Below, one piece after another: positions 23,376 to 31,774 of a stretch of DNA of 32,371 nt. The notes beneath the pieces are model-generated. The model was given only the letters and a program-made list of their open reading frames with translations. It was not told the origin of the DNA and did no database searches. A program made the translations under genes and the position numbers. Position 1 is the stretch's first letter, and each line of letters starts with the position of its first letter. The DNA is from Comamonadaceae bacterium (lineage in GTDB: Bacteria; Pseudomonadota; Gammaproteobacteria; Burkholderiales; Burkholderiaceae_C), in assembly GCA_011391745.1 (NCBI GenBank), contig JAABPX010000042.1, forward strand, positions 1 through 32,371, read 5' to 3'.

Positions 23376-23984
23376 CTAGCGCCAAACGGTTTTGATTTTC
23401 CAGCCGGTGGCTGAGACCGTTGGTTGCAGGACCGCTTCGGCACTGGTCTTCGCTGCTGCAATCAGTTCTGGTTTTGAGCACGATGTCTCTAACTCGGCTT
23501 GGGCCTTCTGCAGCGCTCGATTCATCGCTTGGGTCTGGCCTTCTGTGCCAGGCAGAAGCGCAGCGACTCCATTGTTGGTGACCGTGTAGAAGTAGGAGCC
23601 ACCGGCCTTGGCATCGTGATTGAGACGTGCTGATATGACCTTCGGATTGGGCAGAGACAGCGTAGCCATCTTCTGTGCCGGTTGAACTTCTACGTACTTG
23701 GCGAGTGCGAGCTCGGTGCCGAGCAAGCACTCGCCGCGCGCGATCAAAAGCACACGGGTTCCCCCAAATCGAAACTCCCATTGGGTCCAAGGAATGTCCT
23801 GGGTAAGCCGCTCATTGAACTCGATGACATTCGCGTAGTTGACCCGCAGCGTTGTCAGCGTTCCCATCTCTTCAACCGACACGATCGGCGGTGCAGGCGG
23901 GCTCTGACTTTGCTCGGGTTTGAGCTGCCAGGCGGCGATCGCAGCGAGTGCGGCAAGAAGAACCGTGATGAACGTGGGTTGCAT
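23376..23984 (-). CDS. DUF4230-like membrane-anchored protein
   Basis: The 202-residue protein has one N-terminal hydrophobic segment (FITVLLAALAAIAAWQL) that could be a membrane anchor, followed by a proline-rich linker and a soluble domain outside the membrane. The domain has the beta-rich pattern VEEMGTLTTLRVNYANVIEF and LLIARGECLLGTELA seen in DUF4230 proteins, whose function is unknown. It ends 79 bases before the methyltransferase start on the same strand but probably belongs to its own unit. The upstream region (23985-24068) is shared with the divergent DUF4395 gene. Confidence 0.75.
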   Translation of the reverse strand: MQPTFITVLLAALAAIAAWQLKPEQSQSPPAPPIVSVEEMGTLTTLRVNYANVIEFNERLTQDIPWTQWEFRFGGTRVLLIARGECLLGTELALAKYVEVQPAQKMATLSLPNPKVISARLNHDAKAGGSYFYTVTNNGVAALLPGTEGQTQAMNRALQKAQAELETSCSKPELIAAAKTSAEAVLQPTVSATGWKIKTVWR

Positions 23985-24068
23985 GTGAGTGAGGGCGATG
24001 GGTCAGTTCCTAAGACACATAATACGTGGCGAGGTGCAAGCCCCGTCACCGCGTTGCATACTCCACCC

Positions 24069-24821
24069 ATGAAACCCCCTTTCTTTGCCTTTGGCCAAAA
24101 CCTGCCCGATTACGCGGTGCCTGTGTTCAACGAACGCGCGGTGCGCGCCAGCGCGGGCATTTTGTTTGTGTTCGCCTTCGCCGCGTTTGCGCAAGCCTTG
24201 CTGCGCGGCGACTTCCAGGCCACGCAGGTGTTTGTGGTGGCGTTTGTGATTGAGTTCGGCATTCGCTTGTTTGTGAACCCGCGCTGGGCACCGGCCATGA
24301 TCGTGGGCCAGTGGGTGGTGCGCGGCCAAGAGCCCGAATACGTGGGTGCGCCACAAAAGCGCTTTGCCTGGGGCATTGGTTTGGCGCTGGGCCTGTGGAT
24401 GCTGTATTTGCTGGTGGTTGAGCGCAGCATTGGGCCGATCAACATGCTGGTGTGTGGCACCTGTTTGTTGCTGATGTTTTTTGAAACCGCGTTTGGTATT
24501 TGCATCGGCTGCAAACTGCACGACTGGCTGCGCCCCGAACAAGCCCAACTGTGCCCCGGCGGCACTTGCCGCTACACCCCCCCAGCGGGCGCGGGCGGGC
24601 ACTGGGGCCAAGGCGTGGTGCTGCTGGGCTTTGCGGCGGTGATGGTGGCGGTCGCGGGCTGGGTCAAGCAAGGCCCCGAGCTGCGCGGCATGCACCACCC
24701 GGCGGTGCACGGCGCACCCCAGAGCGGGTCGGTGAACGAAGAAGAACGCTGCCAAGTGCCCGCCTTCGCCAAAGCCATGGGTCACGAGACCATTTGGAAA
24801 CAACACAACGGCTGTCTTTGA
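24069..24821 (+). CDS. DUF4395 integral membrane protein
   Basis: The 250-residue protein has about four or five membrane helices and belongs to the DUF4395 family. It carries cysteine pairs in the membrane part (VCGTCLLLMFF and CIGCKLHDW), LCPGGTC after the last core helix, and a C-terminal tail with two more Cys (EERCQVPA and HNGCL). The many Cys suggest thiol redox or metal chemistry at the membrane. The frame runs further upstream, but the ATG at 24069 (MKPPFFAFGQNLPDYAV) is the family-like start. It is followed 12 bases later by an HMA metal-binding gene, so the two are likely co-transcribed. Confidence 0.85.
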   Translation: MKPPFFAFGQNLPDYAVPVFNERAVRASAGILFVFAFAAFAQALLRGDFQATQVFVVAFVIEFGIRLFVNPRWAPAMIVGQWVVRGQEPEYVGAPQKRFAWGIGLALGLWMLYLLVVERSIGPINMLVCGTCLLLMFFETAFGICIGCKLHDWLRPEQAQLCPGGTCRYTPPAGAGGHWGQGVVLLGFAAVMVAVAGWVKQGPELRGMHHPAVHGAPQSGSVNEEERCQVPAFAKAMGHETIWKQHNGCL

Positions 24822-24833
24822 AAGGACCTCACC

Positions 24834-25118
24834 ATGAACCCCCTGATTTTTGACGTTGAAAACATCAAGTGCGGCGGCTGCGAAAACAGCATTCGCAAAG
24901 GCCTGGGCACCATCGCGGGCGTGAGCGTGGGGGATGTGCAGATCGACCGCGACCAACAACGCATCACCGTGGTGGCCGAAGCGGCCCACCGCAGCGCCAT
25001 CGCCAACAAGCTGCTCAGCATGGGCTACCCCGAGCAAGGCACGGTGGCGGGTTTGCAATCGGGGCTGGCGCAGGCCAAGTCGATGGTGAGCTGCGCGATT
25101 GGAAAGGTCAGCGGTTAA
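24834..25118 (+). CDS. Heavy-metal-associated (HMA) domain protein, CopZ-like
   Basis: The 94-residue cytosolic protein has an HMA fold with the metal-binding CxxC in ENIKCGGCENSIRKGL near the N-terminus, followed by the typical strand-helix pattern (VQIDRDQQRITVVAEAAHRSAIANKLLSMGYPE). It should bind a soft metal such as Cu(I). The C-terminal tail (VAGLQSGLAQAKSMVSCAIGKVSG) is longer than in CopZ and adds a third Cys. AAGGACC lies before the ATG at 24834. Its place after a Cys-rich membrane protein suggests metal or sulfur trafficking; the metal is not known. It converges with the TlpA-like gene, five bases away. Confidence 0.9.
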   Translation: MNPLIFDVENIKCGGCENSIRKGLGTIAGVSVGDVQIDRDQQRITVVAEAAHRSAIANKLLSMGYPEQGTVAGLQSGLAQAKSMVSCAIGKVSG

Positions 25119-25123
25119 GGCGC

Positions 25124-25660
25124 TCAGCCGTGCCGGGCCAAGGCCATCACGTCTTCGTCGAACATCTGGCCTTTTTCGGCTTGCAGCAGGCGGCCATCGC
25201 GCCCGCGCACCAGGGTGATGGGCAGACCACGGGGTTTGGGGAAGGTTTTGCGCCACTCGGGTGAGGCCCAAGCGCTGGGGAAGGTGTAGCCCTTGGCCTT
25301 CAGATACGCCTGGGCGGCGGCGGGTTGGCGGTCGATGGACAGGGCCAGCATCTGCCAGCCTTTGGCGCGTTGCTGACGCCACAGGGCTTCCATGCTGGGG
25401 CTTTGCAAGGCACAAAACGGGCAGGTGCTGGACCACCAATAGACCAACAAGATCTGCCCTTCGCTGGATGCGGGCTCGTAGACCGTGCCGTCAAGCCGCT
25501 CAATGCGCGGCACCGACAGCAAAGACCCGACGGCGGGCAACGACGGGGCTTTGGCTTCTTCGGCGGCGGCTGAGGCGGGCTGGGCCAAAGCCACGCTAGG
25601 CACGCCAAGGGCCGACGCGGCCAGCCAAACCAGGCTTTGTCGACGGTCGGGCTGGTTCAT
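25124..25660 (-). CDS. TlpA/ResA-like periplasmic thioredoxin with CPFC active site
   Basis: The 178-residue precursor has an N-terminal signal with twin arginines (DRRQSLVWLAASALG) ending in SVALA, so Tat export is possible. The mature part is a thioredoxin-fold domain with active site WSSTCPFCALQ (Cys80 and Cys83) and a cis-Pro in RGLPITLV. It should act as a thiol-disulfide oxidoreductase in the periplasm, for example in cytochrome or sulfur-protein maturation. CPFC differs from the CPxC of classical TlpA or ResA, which would shift the redox potential. The start overlaps the end of the small membrane-protein gene upstream by four bases. Confidence 0.9.
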   Translation of the reverse strand: MNQPDRRQSLVWLAASALGVPSVALAQPASAAAEEAKAPSLPAVGSLLSVPRIERLDGTVYEPASSEGQILLVYWWSSTCPFCALQSPSMEALWRQQRAKGWQMLALSIDRQPAAAQAYLKAKGYTFPSAWASPEWRKTFPKPRGLPITLVRGRDGRLLQAEKGQMFDEDVMALARHG

Positions 25661-25899
25661 GGTTGGTCCTTGGTTTCGGCTTTGGCGCGGCGCATGCGCT
25701 CCAATCGAACGGCCAGCAGGGCCAAAGGGGCCAGGTGGTAAAGCAGGTCAAAGATGTCGATGGGGCGGCTGAGCGTGCCCTGCCAGAGCATGCGCAGCTT
25801 CTCGGTCAAATGGGGCTCGGGCACGATGGGTGCCACGGCCAACCACACCGCCACCGCGATCAAAATACCCAGAGGGATTCGGTCCAACCATGCCCACAT
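25657..25899 (-). CDS. Small membrane protein (80 residues)
   Basis: The protein has an N-terminal membrane helix (LGILIAVAVWLAVAPIV) and a second hydrophobic stretch (IFDLLYHLAPLALLAVRL) ending in a basic tail. Similar small proteins near sulfur-oxidation genes in Burkholderiales are often labelled RND transporter, but at 80 residues it cannot be one. It is co-transcribed with the TlpA-like gene (ATGA overlap). Its role is unknown; membrane anchoring of a partner is plausible. Confidence 0.75.
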   Translation of the reverse strand: MWAWLDRIPLGILIAVAVWLAVAPIVPEPHLTEKLRMLWQGTLSRPIDIFDLLYHLAPLALLAVRLERMRRAKAETKDQP

Positions 25900-26026
25900 C
25901 GTTTGCTTCTCCTATGGCAGAGATTCTATATATCGCTGGCGAATAAGCTTCTAAGAAGAATGTCGTTCACTTGCGGCGCTTGAACGCACACAATGGCGGC
26001 CATTGTTCACCAACCGCTTCTTTCCC
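25900..26026. promoter_or_regulatory. Divergent control region upstream of the sulfurtransferase cluster
   Basis: This 127-base region separates the small membrane-protein/TlpA pair from the plus-strand sulfur cluster. It holds an AT-rich patch with TATATA (25927-25932) and a perfect 11-base palindrome CTTCT-A-AGAAG at 25948-25958. These are candidate promoter and operator elements shared by both directions. No regulator gene is adjacent. Confidence 0.4.
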
Positions 26027-26968
26027 ATGAAAACTTGGATCACCCTCATCGCCGCTTGGGCGGTTTCGTTCTCGGCCCTCGCCGCCAACCCGCTGATCGA
26101 CCCCGGCACCTTGGAAGACCTGCTCGCCAACCCTCAGGTGCGCGTGGTGGACATTCGCGAGGCGCAGTACTACCGCTCCAACCACGTGCCCGGCTCGGTC
26201 AACGCGCCTTACGACGTGTGGCGCGGCCCGACCACCAACCCCGGCGAGTTGCCCGCCCTGCCCAAGCTGACCAGCTTGGTGCAGAGCTTGGGCATCACGC
26301 CGCAGTCGCACGTGGTGGTGCTGTCCACCGGCTTGGACGCCACCGACTTTGGTGCCACCGCCCGTGTGTACTGGACGCTCAAGGTCTTGGGGGTGCAAGA
26401 GCTGTCCATCCTGAACGGCGGCTTTAAGGCCTGGATTGCCGAGGGCGGCCCTTTGAGCACCGCCCCACCCAAGGTGGCGCCCAGCCGTTTTGCGCCACAG
26501 CTCAACACCGCCCTGATCGCCACCCGCGCCGAATTGGTTGAACGCGTGCAAAGCGGCCAATCGGTGCTGCTCGACGCCCGCCCCTCGGCCTTCTTCAAAG
26601 GCGACACGCGCCACGCCAGCGCCAAGCTGCCCGGCACACTCAAAGGCGCGGTCAACTTGGAACACGACCGCTGGTTCCAACCCAAAACCGGCGTGTTTGT
26701 GAGCCCCGAGCAAGCCCAATCGGTGGCGGCCAGCAGCGCCATTGACCCGGCCAAAGCCACGGTGTCGTTTTGCAACACCGGCCATTGGGCGGCCACCAAC
26801 TGGTTTGCGCTGAGCGAAGTGCTGGGCCAAAAGAACGTGAAGCTCTACGCTGGCTCGATGGTGGACTGGACACAGGCCAGCGCCAGCTTGCCCATGGACA
26901 ACGTGCCCAGCCGCGCCAAACAATTGATGATCGACGCCAAGCTCTGGGCCGATCGCGTCACCAAGTAA
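26027..26968 (+). CDS. Secreted tandem-rhodanese sulfurtransferase, YnjE-like
   Basis: The 313-residue precursor starts with a signal peptide (MKTWITLIAAWAVSFSALAA). Two rhodanese domains follow. The first lacks a catalytic Cys (VVVLSTGLDATDFG at its active-site loop), as is usual for the regulatory domain. The second has the loop CNTGHWAATNW with the catalytic Cys at residue 249. It would transfer sulfane sulfur in the periplasm. E. coli YnjE, encoded beside ynjBCD and ynjF, is also a secreted multi-domain sulfurtransferase. The ATG at 26027 is chosen because it gives a clean signal peptide; the frame starts eight codons earlier. It precedes the YeeE-like gene by 19 bases. Confidence 0.9.
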   Translation: MKTWITLIAAWAVSFSALAANPLIDPGTLEDLLANPQVRVVDIREAQYYRSNHVPGSVNAPYDVWRGPTTNPGELPALPKLTSLVQSLGITPQSHVVVLSTGLDATDFGATARVYWTLKVLGVQELSILNGGFKAWIAEGGPLSTAPPKVAPSRFAPQLNTALIATRAELVERVQSGQSVLLDARPSAFFKGDTRHASAKLPGTLKGAVNLEHDRWFQPKTGVFVSPEQAQSVAASSAIDPAKATVSFCNTGHWAATNWFALSEVLGQKNVKLYAGSMVDWTQASASLPMDNVPSRAKQLMIDAKLWADRVTK

Positions 26969-26987
26969 GCACACACTCACCGCACAC

Positions 26988-28061
26988 ATGAAACGCTTGC
27001 CTTTGTCGCTCGCTCTGGGCGCATTTTTTGTCTTTTTGGCCTTGTCGGTGTCGATCCGGCAAGCGGTGCTGATGCTCGTGGGCGTTGGCATGGGCGCGGC
27101 CTTGGCCGGGGCTCGGTTTGGTTTCACCACCGGTTGGCGCCAGCTCGTTGAGCAGCGCAACCCGCAAGGCGTGGCCGGGCAGGTGTTGCTGTTGGCCGTG
27201 GCCAGCGCCTTGGCGCTGCCGCTCTTGGGCCAGTTCCCCGAACTGCACGCCGCCTTGGGTGCGCCGAGCATCGCCTTGCTGATTGGCGCGTTTGTGTTTG
27301 GTCTGACCATGCAAATCGCCGATGGCTGCGGCTCGGGCACTTTGTACAAAGCCGGTTTGGGCATTCCGCTGAACATGGGGCTGTTGCCCTTGTTTGCGCT
27401 GGGCAGCTTTCTGGGTTCGGTGCACATCGACCGCTGGTTGTCGCTGGGCCAAGTGGCACCGGTGGATTTGGCCACGCCTTGGGGCAGCGGCGGGGCACTG
27501 GCCATCACGCTGGTGTTGTTGGGCTTGGTGCTGCTGCTGGTGCGCTGGTGGGTGGGTGCGGGCCAGACTTGGTGGGGCCGACGCTGGGTTTGGGGCGCCG
27601 TGGCCTTGGGCGTGTTGGCCACGCTCAATTTGGTGTTGGCCGGGCAGCCTTGGGGCGTGGTGTACGGCTTTGGCTTGTGGGCGGCCAAAGGCGCGGTGGC
27701 GCTGGGGGTGTTTGACCCCACGACCAACGCGTTTTGGTCGCAAGAAGGCAACGCCTTGCGCTTGGCGCAAACCGCGTTCATGGACGTGACCTCCATCACC
27801 AACATCGGCATCTTGGGCGGCGCTTTGCTGGTGGCGGCGGGGCAAGGCGACGACAGCCGCCCCCTGACGCGCCAGCAGTGGGTGGTGGGTTTGCTCGCCG
27901 GTTTTGTGATGGGCTACAGCTCGCGCTTGGCGCTGGGTTGCAACGTGGGTGCCATGGTCAGCGGCATTTCCACCGGCAGCTTGCACGGTTGGTTGTGGGT
28001 GCCGCTGGCGTTTGCTGGCACCTTGATTGGGCTGCGCGTGCGCCGCCGCTTTGGTTTTTAA
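26988..28061 (+). CDS. YeeE/YedE (TsuA-like) sulfur-compound transporter
   Basis: The 357-residue protein has about nine or ten membrane helices and two conserved Cys loops: IADGCGSGTLYKAG (Cys114) and ALGCNVGAMVSGI (Cys318). These are the marks of the YeeE/YedE family, whose member TsuA imports thiosulfate by passing it along cysteines. It lies between the secreted rhodanese and a Ynj-like ABC importer. I infer uptake of thiosulfate or another sulfur anion. No TusA-like partner (TsuB) gene is visible next to it. Confidence 0.9.
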   Translation: MKRLPLSLALGAFFVFLALSVSIRQAVLMLVGVGMGAALAGARFGFTTGWRQLVEQRNPQGVAGQVLLLAVASALALPLLGQFPELHAALGAPSIALLIGAFVFGLTMQIADGCGSGTLYKAGLGIPLNMGLLPLFALGSFLGSVHIDRWLSLGQVAPVDLATPWGSGGALAITLVLLGLVLLLVRWWVGAGQTWWGRRWVWGAVALGVLATLNLVLAGQPWGVVYGFGLWAAKGAVALGVFDPTTNAFWSQEGNALRLAQTAFMDVTSITNIGILGGALLVAAGQGDDSRPLTRQQWVVGLLAGFVMGYSSRLALGCNVGAMVSGISTGSLHGWLWVPLAFAGTLIGLRVRRRFGF

Positions 28062-28071
28062 GGAGCCCCGC

Positions 28072-28239
28072 ATGACCGGACGCACACACCGACAACTGTG
28101 GTTTTGGACCGCCCTGCTCGCCTTTTTGGCGTGGGACTTTTCAAACTCGGCCCCCATCGACTTGCGCCAAGAGCCGCCGCTGATCGCCGCCGGTTCGGGC
28201 CAAGCCAGCGCGGGTGGTCACTGCGCCATGGCCGATTAA
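28072..28239 (+). CDS. Small exported or membrane-anchored peptide (55 residues)
   Basis: AAGGAG precedes the ATG at 28072, ten bases after the YeeE-like gene. The peptide has a basic N-terminus and one hydrophobic segment (LWFWTALLAFLAWDF), then a short tail with one Cys (GGHCAMAD). I recognise no family. The tight spacing and strong ribosome-binding site support translation. It is followed by the substrate-binding protein gene after nine bases, so it is part of the cluster. Confidence 0.65.
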   Translation: MTGRTHRQLWFWTALLAFLAWDFSNSAPIDLRQEPPLIAAGSGQASAGGHCAMAD

Positions 28240-28248
28240 GATCAGAGC

Positions 28249-29457
28249 ATGAACCATTTTTCAATCAATCGCCGCCACACCCTGTCTTTGATCGGGGCCA
28301 CCAGTTTGAGCCCCTTGGCCGCTTGGGCCGCCGAGGACTGGACCAACACCTTGCGCGCCGCGCGCGGCCAAACCGTCTACTTCAACGCTTGGGCCGGCAG
28401 CGAACAAATCAACGCCTACATCCAATGGGCCGGTGCCGAGCTCAAGCGCGACTTCGGCGTGACGCTGCAACACGTCAAGATCAGCGACGCGGCCGATGTC
28501 GTCAAGCGCGTGCGCACCGAAAAACAAGCCGGCCGAGGCGCCACCGAAGGCACGGTGGACCTGATTTGGATCAACGGCGAGAACTTCGCCGCCATGAAAC
28601 GCGACGCCTTGCTCTCGGCCCCCTTTGCCCAACAACTGCCCAACTTTCAATGGGTGGACACCGTGGGCAAACCCACCACCTTGGTGGACTTCTCGGTGCC
28701 CACCGATGGCTTGGAATCGCCCTGGGGCATGGCGCAGCTGACCTTTTTTGCCGACAGCAAACGCTTGCCCAAGCCCCCACAAAGCATGGCCGAGTGGCTG
28801 GCGTTGGCCCGCACACAGAGCGGTCGCTTGAGCTACCCGCGCTTGCCGGACTTTCATGGCACGACCTTTGTTAAACAAGCGCTGATCGAGCACGCGCCCG
28901 ACGCCAGCGCCTTGAGCCGCCCCGTCACACCCGAGGCCTTGGCCACGCAGGCCGCGCCGCTGTGGCGTTTCTTGGACGCGCTGCACCCGCACCTGTGGCG
29001 CGGTGGCAAGCAGTTCCCCAACAACGCCGCGGCCATGACCCAAATGATGGCCGACGGTGAACTGCTGGCCTCCATCACCTTCAACCCCAACACCGCCGCC
29101 AACGAGATCGCCGCCAAGCGCTTGCCCGCGTCGGTGAGCAGCTGGCAATTCGCCAAAGGCACGATCGGCAACACGCACTTCGTGGCCATCCCCTTCAACG
29201 CGCCGAACAAAGCCGGTGCGCAGGTCGTGGCGAACTTTTTGTTGTCGCCGCTGGCCCAAGCACGCAAAGCCGAGATCGATGTGTGGGGCGACCCCACGGT
29301 GCTCGACACCGCCCGGCTGCCCGCGACCGAGCGCGCGCGTTTTCAATCGGCGCTGCGCCCTGGCCAACTGCGCCAAAGCTCACCGACCCTACCCGAGCCG
29401 CACGCGTCTTGGGTCGAAGCGATTGAGAAAGAGTGGACTCGCCGCTACGGCGCGTGA
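28249..29457 (+). CDS. ynjB: ABC transporter substrate-binding protein, YnjB-like
   Basis: The 402-residue precursor has a twin-arginine-like signal (NRRHTLSLIGATSLSPLAAWA), then a periplasmic binding-protein fold. Segments such as TVYFNAWAGSEQINAYIQW, TVDLIWINGENFAAMK and ESPWGMAQLTFFAD are those of the YnjB group of class 2 binding proteins. It would deliver a ligand to the adjacent permease. E. coli YnjB has no established ligand. Position after a secreted rhodanese and a YeeE-like transporter suggests a sulfur compound, but relatives in the same superfamily bind thiamine or iron, so the ligand stays open. Confidence 0.88.
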   Translation: MNHFSINRRHTLSLIGATSLSPLAAWAAEDWTNTLRAARGQTVYFNAWAGSEQINAYIQWAGAELKRDFGVTLQHVKISDAADVVKRVRTEKQAGRGATEGTVDLIWINGENFAAMKRDALLSAPFAQQLPNFQWVDTVGKPTTLVDFSVPTDGLESPWGMAQLTFFADSKRLPKPPQSMAEWLALARTQSGRLSYPRLPDFHGTTFVKQALIEHAPDASALSRPVTPEALATQAAPLWRFLDALHPHLWRGGKQFPNNAAAMTQMMADGELLASITFNPNTAANEIAAKRLPASVSSWQFAKGTIGNTHFVAIPFNAPNKAGAQVVANFLLSPLAQARKAEIDVWGDPTVLDTARLPATERARFQSALRPGQLRQSSPTLPEPHASWVEAIEKEWTRRYGA

Positions 29458-31115
29458 AGCGCCACCTCGGCCCGCTGGCCTTGGCCGCCGCCGTCGGTTG
29501 GCCGCTGTTCGCGGCGCTGTGGGCGGCGATGCTCGCCACGCTCGACGCCCAAGCTTGGGCCGCGCTGTGGCAAGACCCGCTGACGTGGCGCGCCTGGGGC
29601 TTGACCCTGTGGACTGGCTTGGCCTCCACGGCCTTGGCGTGGTTCACCGTGGCGCACGCCTTGGCGCACGGTTTTGTGCGGCGGCAGTTGGCGCAAGCCC
29701 TGCGCTGGGTGCCGGCGTGGCTGGCCACACCACACGCGGCCATGGCCATCGGTTTGGTGCTCTGGCTCTCGCCCAGCGGCTGGGCGCTGCGCATGGTCTC
29801 GCCGGGCCTCACCGGTTTTGAATCGCCCCCGCCGTGGTTCACCACCCAAGACCCTTGGGGCTTGGGCCTGATCTTGGCGCTGTGGCTCAAAGAGGTGCCG
29901 TTTTTGTTGTGGGTCGCGGCCACGCAATTGCAACGCGAAGACTTGCGCCGGCGCTGGCAAGCCGAACTCTCGCTGGCACAAACCTTGGGCCACGCGCCCG
30001 CCACCGCGTTTGCCCAGGTCGTCTGGCCCGCGCTGGCGCTGCGTTTGCGCTGGCCCGCGCTGGCGGTGTTGGCCTACGGCCTGACGGTGGTCGACATGGC
30101 GTTGATCATCGGCCCGGCCGCGCCACCGACCCTGTCGGTGCTCGCTTGGCAATGGCTGGGCGACGCCGACACGGCAATGCAAGCGCAAGGCGTGGCCGCC
30201 GCTGCGCTCTTGACCGCCAGCGTGGCCGTGTTGGCCAGCTTGAGCGGGCTGCGGTTGGTGCAGCAAGCCCTGTGGGTACGCGCCACCGGGGCGTGGATCT
30301 CGCTGTCGCTCGGCGCTTCGCTGCGTTGGGGGGTGGCGGTGGGTGGGCTTGTGGGCGGCGCGTTGGTGCTGGCCTACCTCGCCGTGTGGTGGGCTTTGCT
30401 GGTGGGCAGTGTGTCGGGCGTGTGGCCGTTTCCGGACCTCTGGCCCAGCCTGTGGACGGGCGCGGCTTGGGTTTCGGTGTGGGCCAGTGCGCCGACGGTG
30501 TTCCACACCGTGGGCATGGCCGTGGCCGCGAGCAGCCTGTGTGTGGTGTGGGCGCTGGCGTGGTCCGAATGGGCGCCCCGGCGTTGGCAAACCTGGGCGC
30601 AGCCCGCGCTGCTCTTGCCCATGGTCTTGCCCAGCGTGTGGTGGGTCGTGGGTTTGTACAGCCTGGCCTTGCAGTGGCGCTTGGAAGGCCAGTGGTGGGG
30701 CGTGGTGGGCGCGCACACCCTCATGGTCTTGCCCTATGTGTGGTTGGCTTGGGCACCGGCGGTGCACGCGGTCGACCCGCGCCAAGCCGCGGTGGTGGCG
30801 AGCTTGGGCCACGGCCCTTGGGTGCACCGCTGGCGCGTGAAGTGGCCGCTGCTCAAACGCGCCTTGGCTTCGGCGTGGGCGGTGGGTTTTGCGGTCAGCG
30901 TGGCGCAGTACCTGCCCACGCTGTTCGTGGGCGCGGGGCGTTGGGCCACCGTCACCACCGAAGCCGTGACCTTGGCCTCGGGCGGGCAACGCTCGCTCAT
31001 GAGCGCTTACGCCGCGCTGCAAATGGTTTTGCCTTGGATCGCGTTTGGTGTGGCCAGTTGGCTGGGCCGCCCGCGCCGATTTGAGAAGATGCACATTCAA
31101 AGAGACACCGCATGA
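29433..31115 (+). CDS. ynjC: ABC transporter permease, fused two-domain (YnjC/ThiP-like)
   Basis: The 560-residue protein has about 12 membrane helices in two homologous halves, each with a cytoplasmic EAA-type coupling loop: ELSLAQTLGHAPATAFAQVVWPAL in the first and VVASLGHGPWVHRWRVKWPLL in the second. One chain thus forms the whole channel, as in ThiP and FbpB. The GTG at 29433 gives a 25-base overlap with the substrate-binding gene; a GTG at 29454 would give a four-base GTGA overlap and is equally possible. Its end overlaps the ATPase start by four bases (ATGA). Confidence 0.88.
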   Translation: MDSPLRRVKRHLGPLALAAAVGWPLFAALWAAMLATLDAQAWAALWQDPLTWRAWGLTLWTGLASTALAWFTVAHALAHGFVRRQLAQALRWVPAWLATPHAAMAIGLVLWLSPSGWALRMVSPGLTGFESPPPWFTTQDPWGLGLILALWLKEVPFLLWVAATQLQREDLRRRWQAELSLAQTLGHAPATAFAQVVWPALALRLRWPALAVLAYGLTVVDMALIIGPAAPPTLSVLAWQWLGDADTAMQAQGVAAAALLTASVAVLASLSGLRLVQQALWVRATGAWISLSLGASLRWGVAVGGLVGGALVLAYLAVWWALLVGSVSGVWPFPDLWPSLWTGAAWVSVWASAPTVFHTVGMAVAASSLCVVWALAWSEWAPRRWQTWAQPALLLPMVLPSVWWVVGLYSLALQWRLEGQWWGVVGAHTLMVLPYVWLAWAPAVHAVDPRQAAVVASLGHGPWVHRWRVKWPLLKRALASAWAVGFAVSVAQYLPTLFVGAGRWATVTTEAVTLASGGQRSLMSAYAALQMVLPWIAFGVASWLGRPRRFEKMHIQRDTA

Positions 31116-31774
31116 ACACCGGACTGCAGATCGACATAGAACGCTTAGGCCCCGAAGCCGCGCCGCTGTTGCGCGACCAACATTGGCAAGTGCCGCCGGG
31201 TGAGATCCTCACGCTCATGGGCCCCAGCGGTTGCGGCAAAAGCTCCGTTCTTGCCGCCGTGGCTGGCACCTTGGACCACGTGGCCGAGGGCTTGAGCCCA
31301 CTGCGTTTTGTGGGCCGGGTGCGGCTCAACGGCCGCGACATCGGCCACACCCCCACCCACCAACGCGGCGTGGGTCTGGTTTTCCAAGACGCGCTGCTGT
31401 TCGCGCACATGACGGTGGCCGAGAACCTTTTGTTCGCTGTCCCCAAAACTTCACCGCTGGCCGAGCGCCACGCGCGGGTGCAACAGGCCTTGGACGAGGC
31501 CGAACTCAGCGGCTTGGGTGAGCGCGACCCGTCCACGCTGTCTGGCGGTCAACGCGCCCGCGTGGCGCTCATGCGCGCCCTCTTGGCTCAACCGCAAGCC
31601 CTGTTGTTGGATGAGCCGTTTTCCAAACTCGACGCGGCCCTGCGCCAGCAGCTGCGGCCTTGGGTGTTCGCGCACCTGCGCCAACGCGCCATTCCCGTGG
31701 TGCTGGTGACCCACGACCGCGAAGACATCGCCGACCCGAGCCGGGTGGTGCAACTGGAGAGCCCCCATGTTTGA
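31112..31774 (+). CDS. ynjD: ABC transporter ATPase, YnjD-like
   Basis: The 220-residue ATPase drives the YnjC-like permease. Walker A is GPSGCGKSS near residue 37, the Q-loop is GLVFQDALLF, the signature is LSGGQRARVALMRAL, Walker B is LLLDEPFSKLDA and the H-loop is LVTHDRED. The short length matches importer ATPases without a regulatory domain. It overlaps the permease gene by four bases and the following phosphatidyltransferase gene by eight, so all three are one translational unit. Confidence 0.92.
   Translation: MNTGLQIDIERLGPEAAPLLRDQHWQVPPGEILTLMGPSGCGKSSVLAAVAGTLDHVAEGLSPLRFVGRVRLNGRDIGHTPTHQRGVGLVFQDALLFAHMTVAENLLFAVPKTSPLAERHARVQQALDEAELSGLGERDPSTLSGGQRARVALMRALLAQPQALLLDEPFSKLDAALRQQLRPWVFAHLRQRAIPVVLVTHDREDIADPSRVVQLESPHV

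Noticed and set aside
25967..28157. Long minus-strand open frames opposite the rhodanese and YeeE genes
   Set aside because: They mirror well-supported plus-strand genes, have the low-complexity composition typical of antisense frames in high-GC DNA, and match no known family.
29445..31100. Minus-strand open frame of over 500 codons opposite the permease gene
   Set aside because: Its product is dominated by His, Gln, Arg and Pro with no hydrophobic pattern, while the plus strand encodes a clear 12-helix ABC permease with overlapping neighbours.
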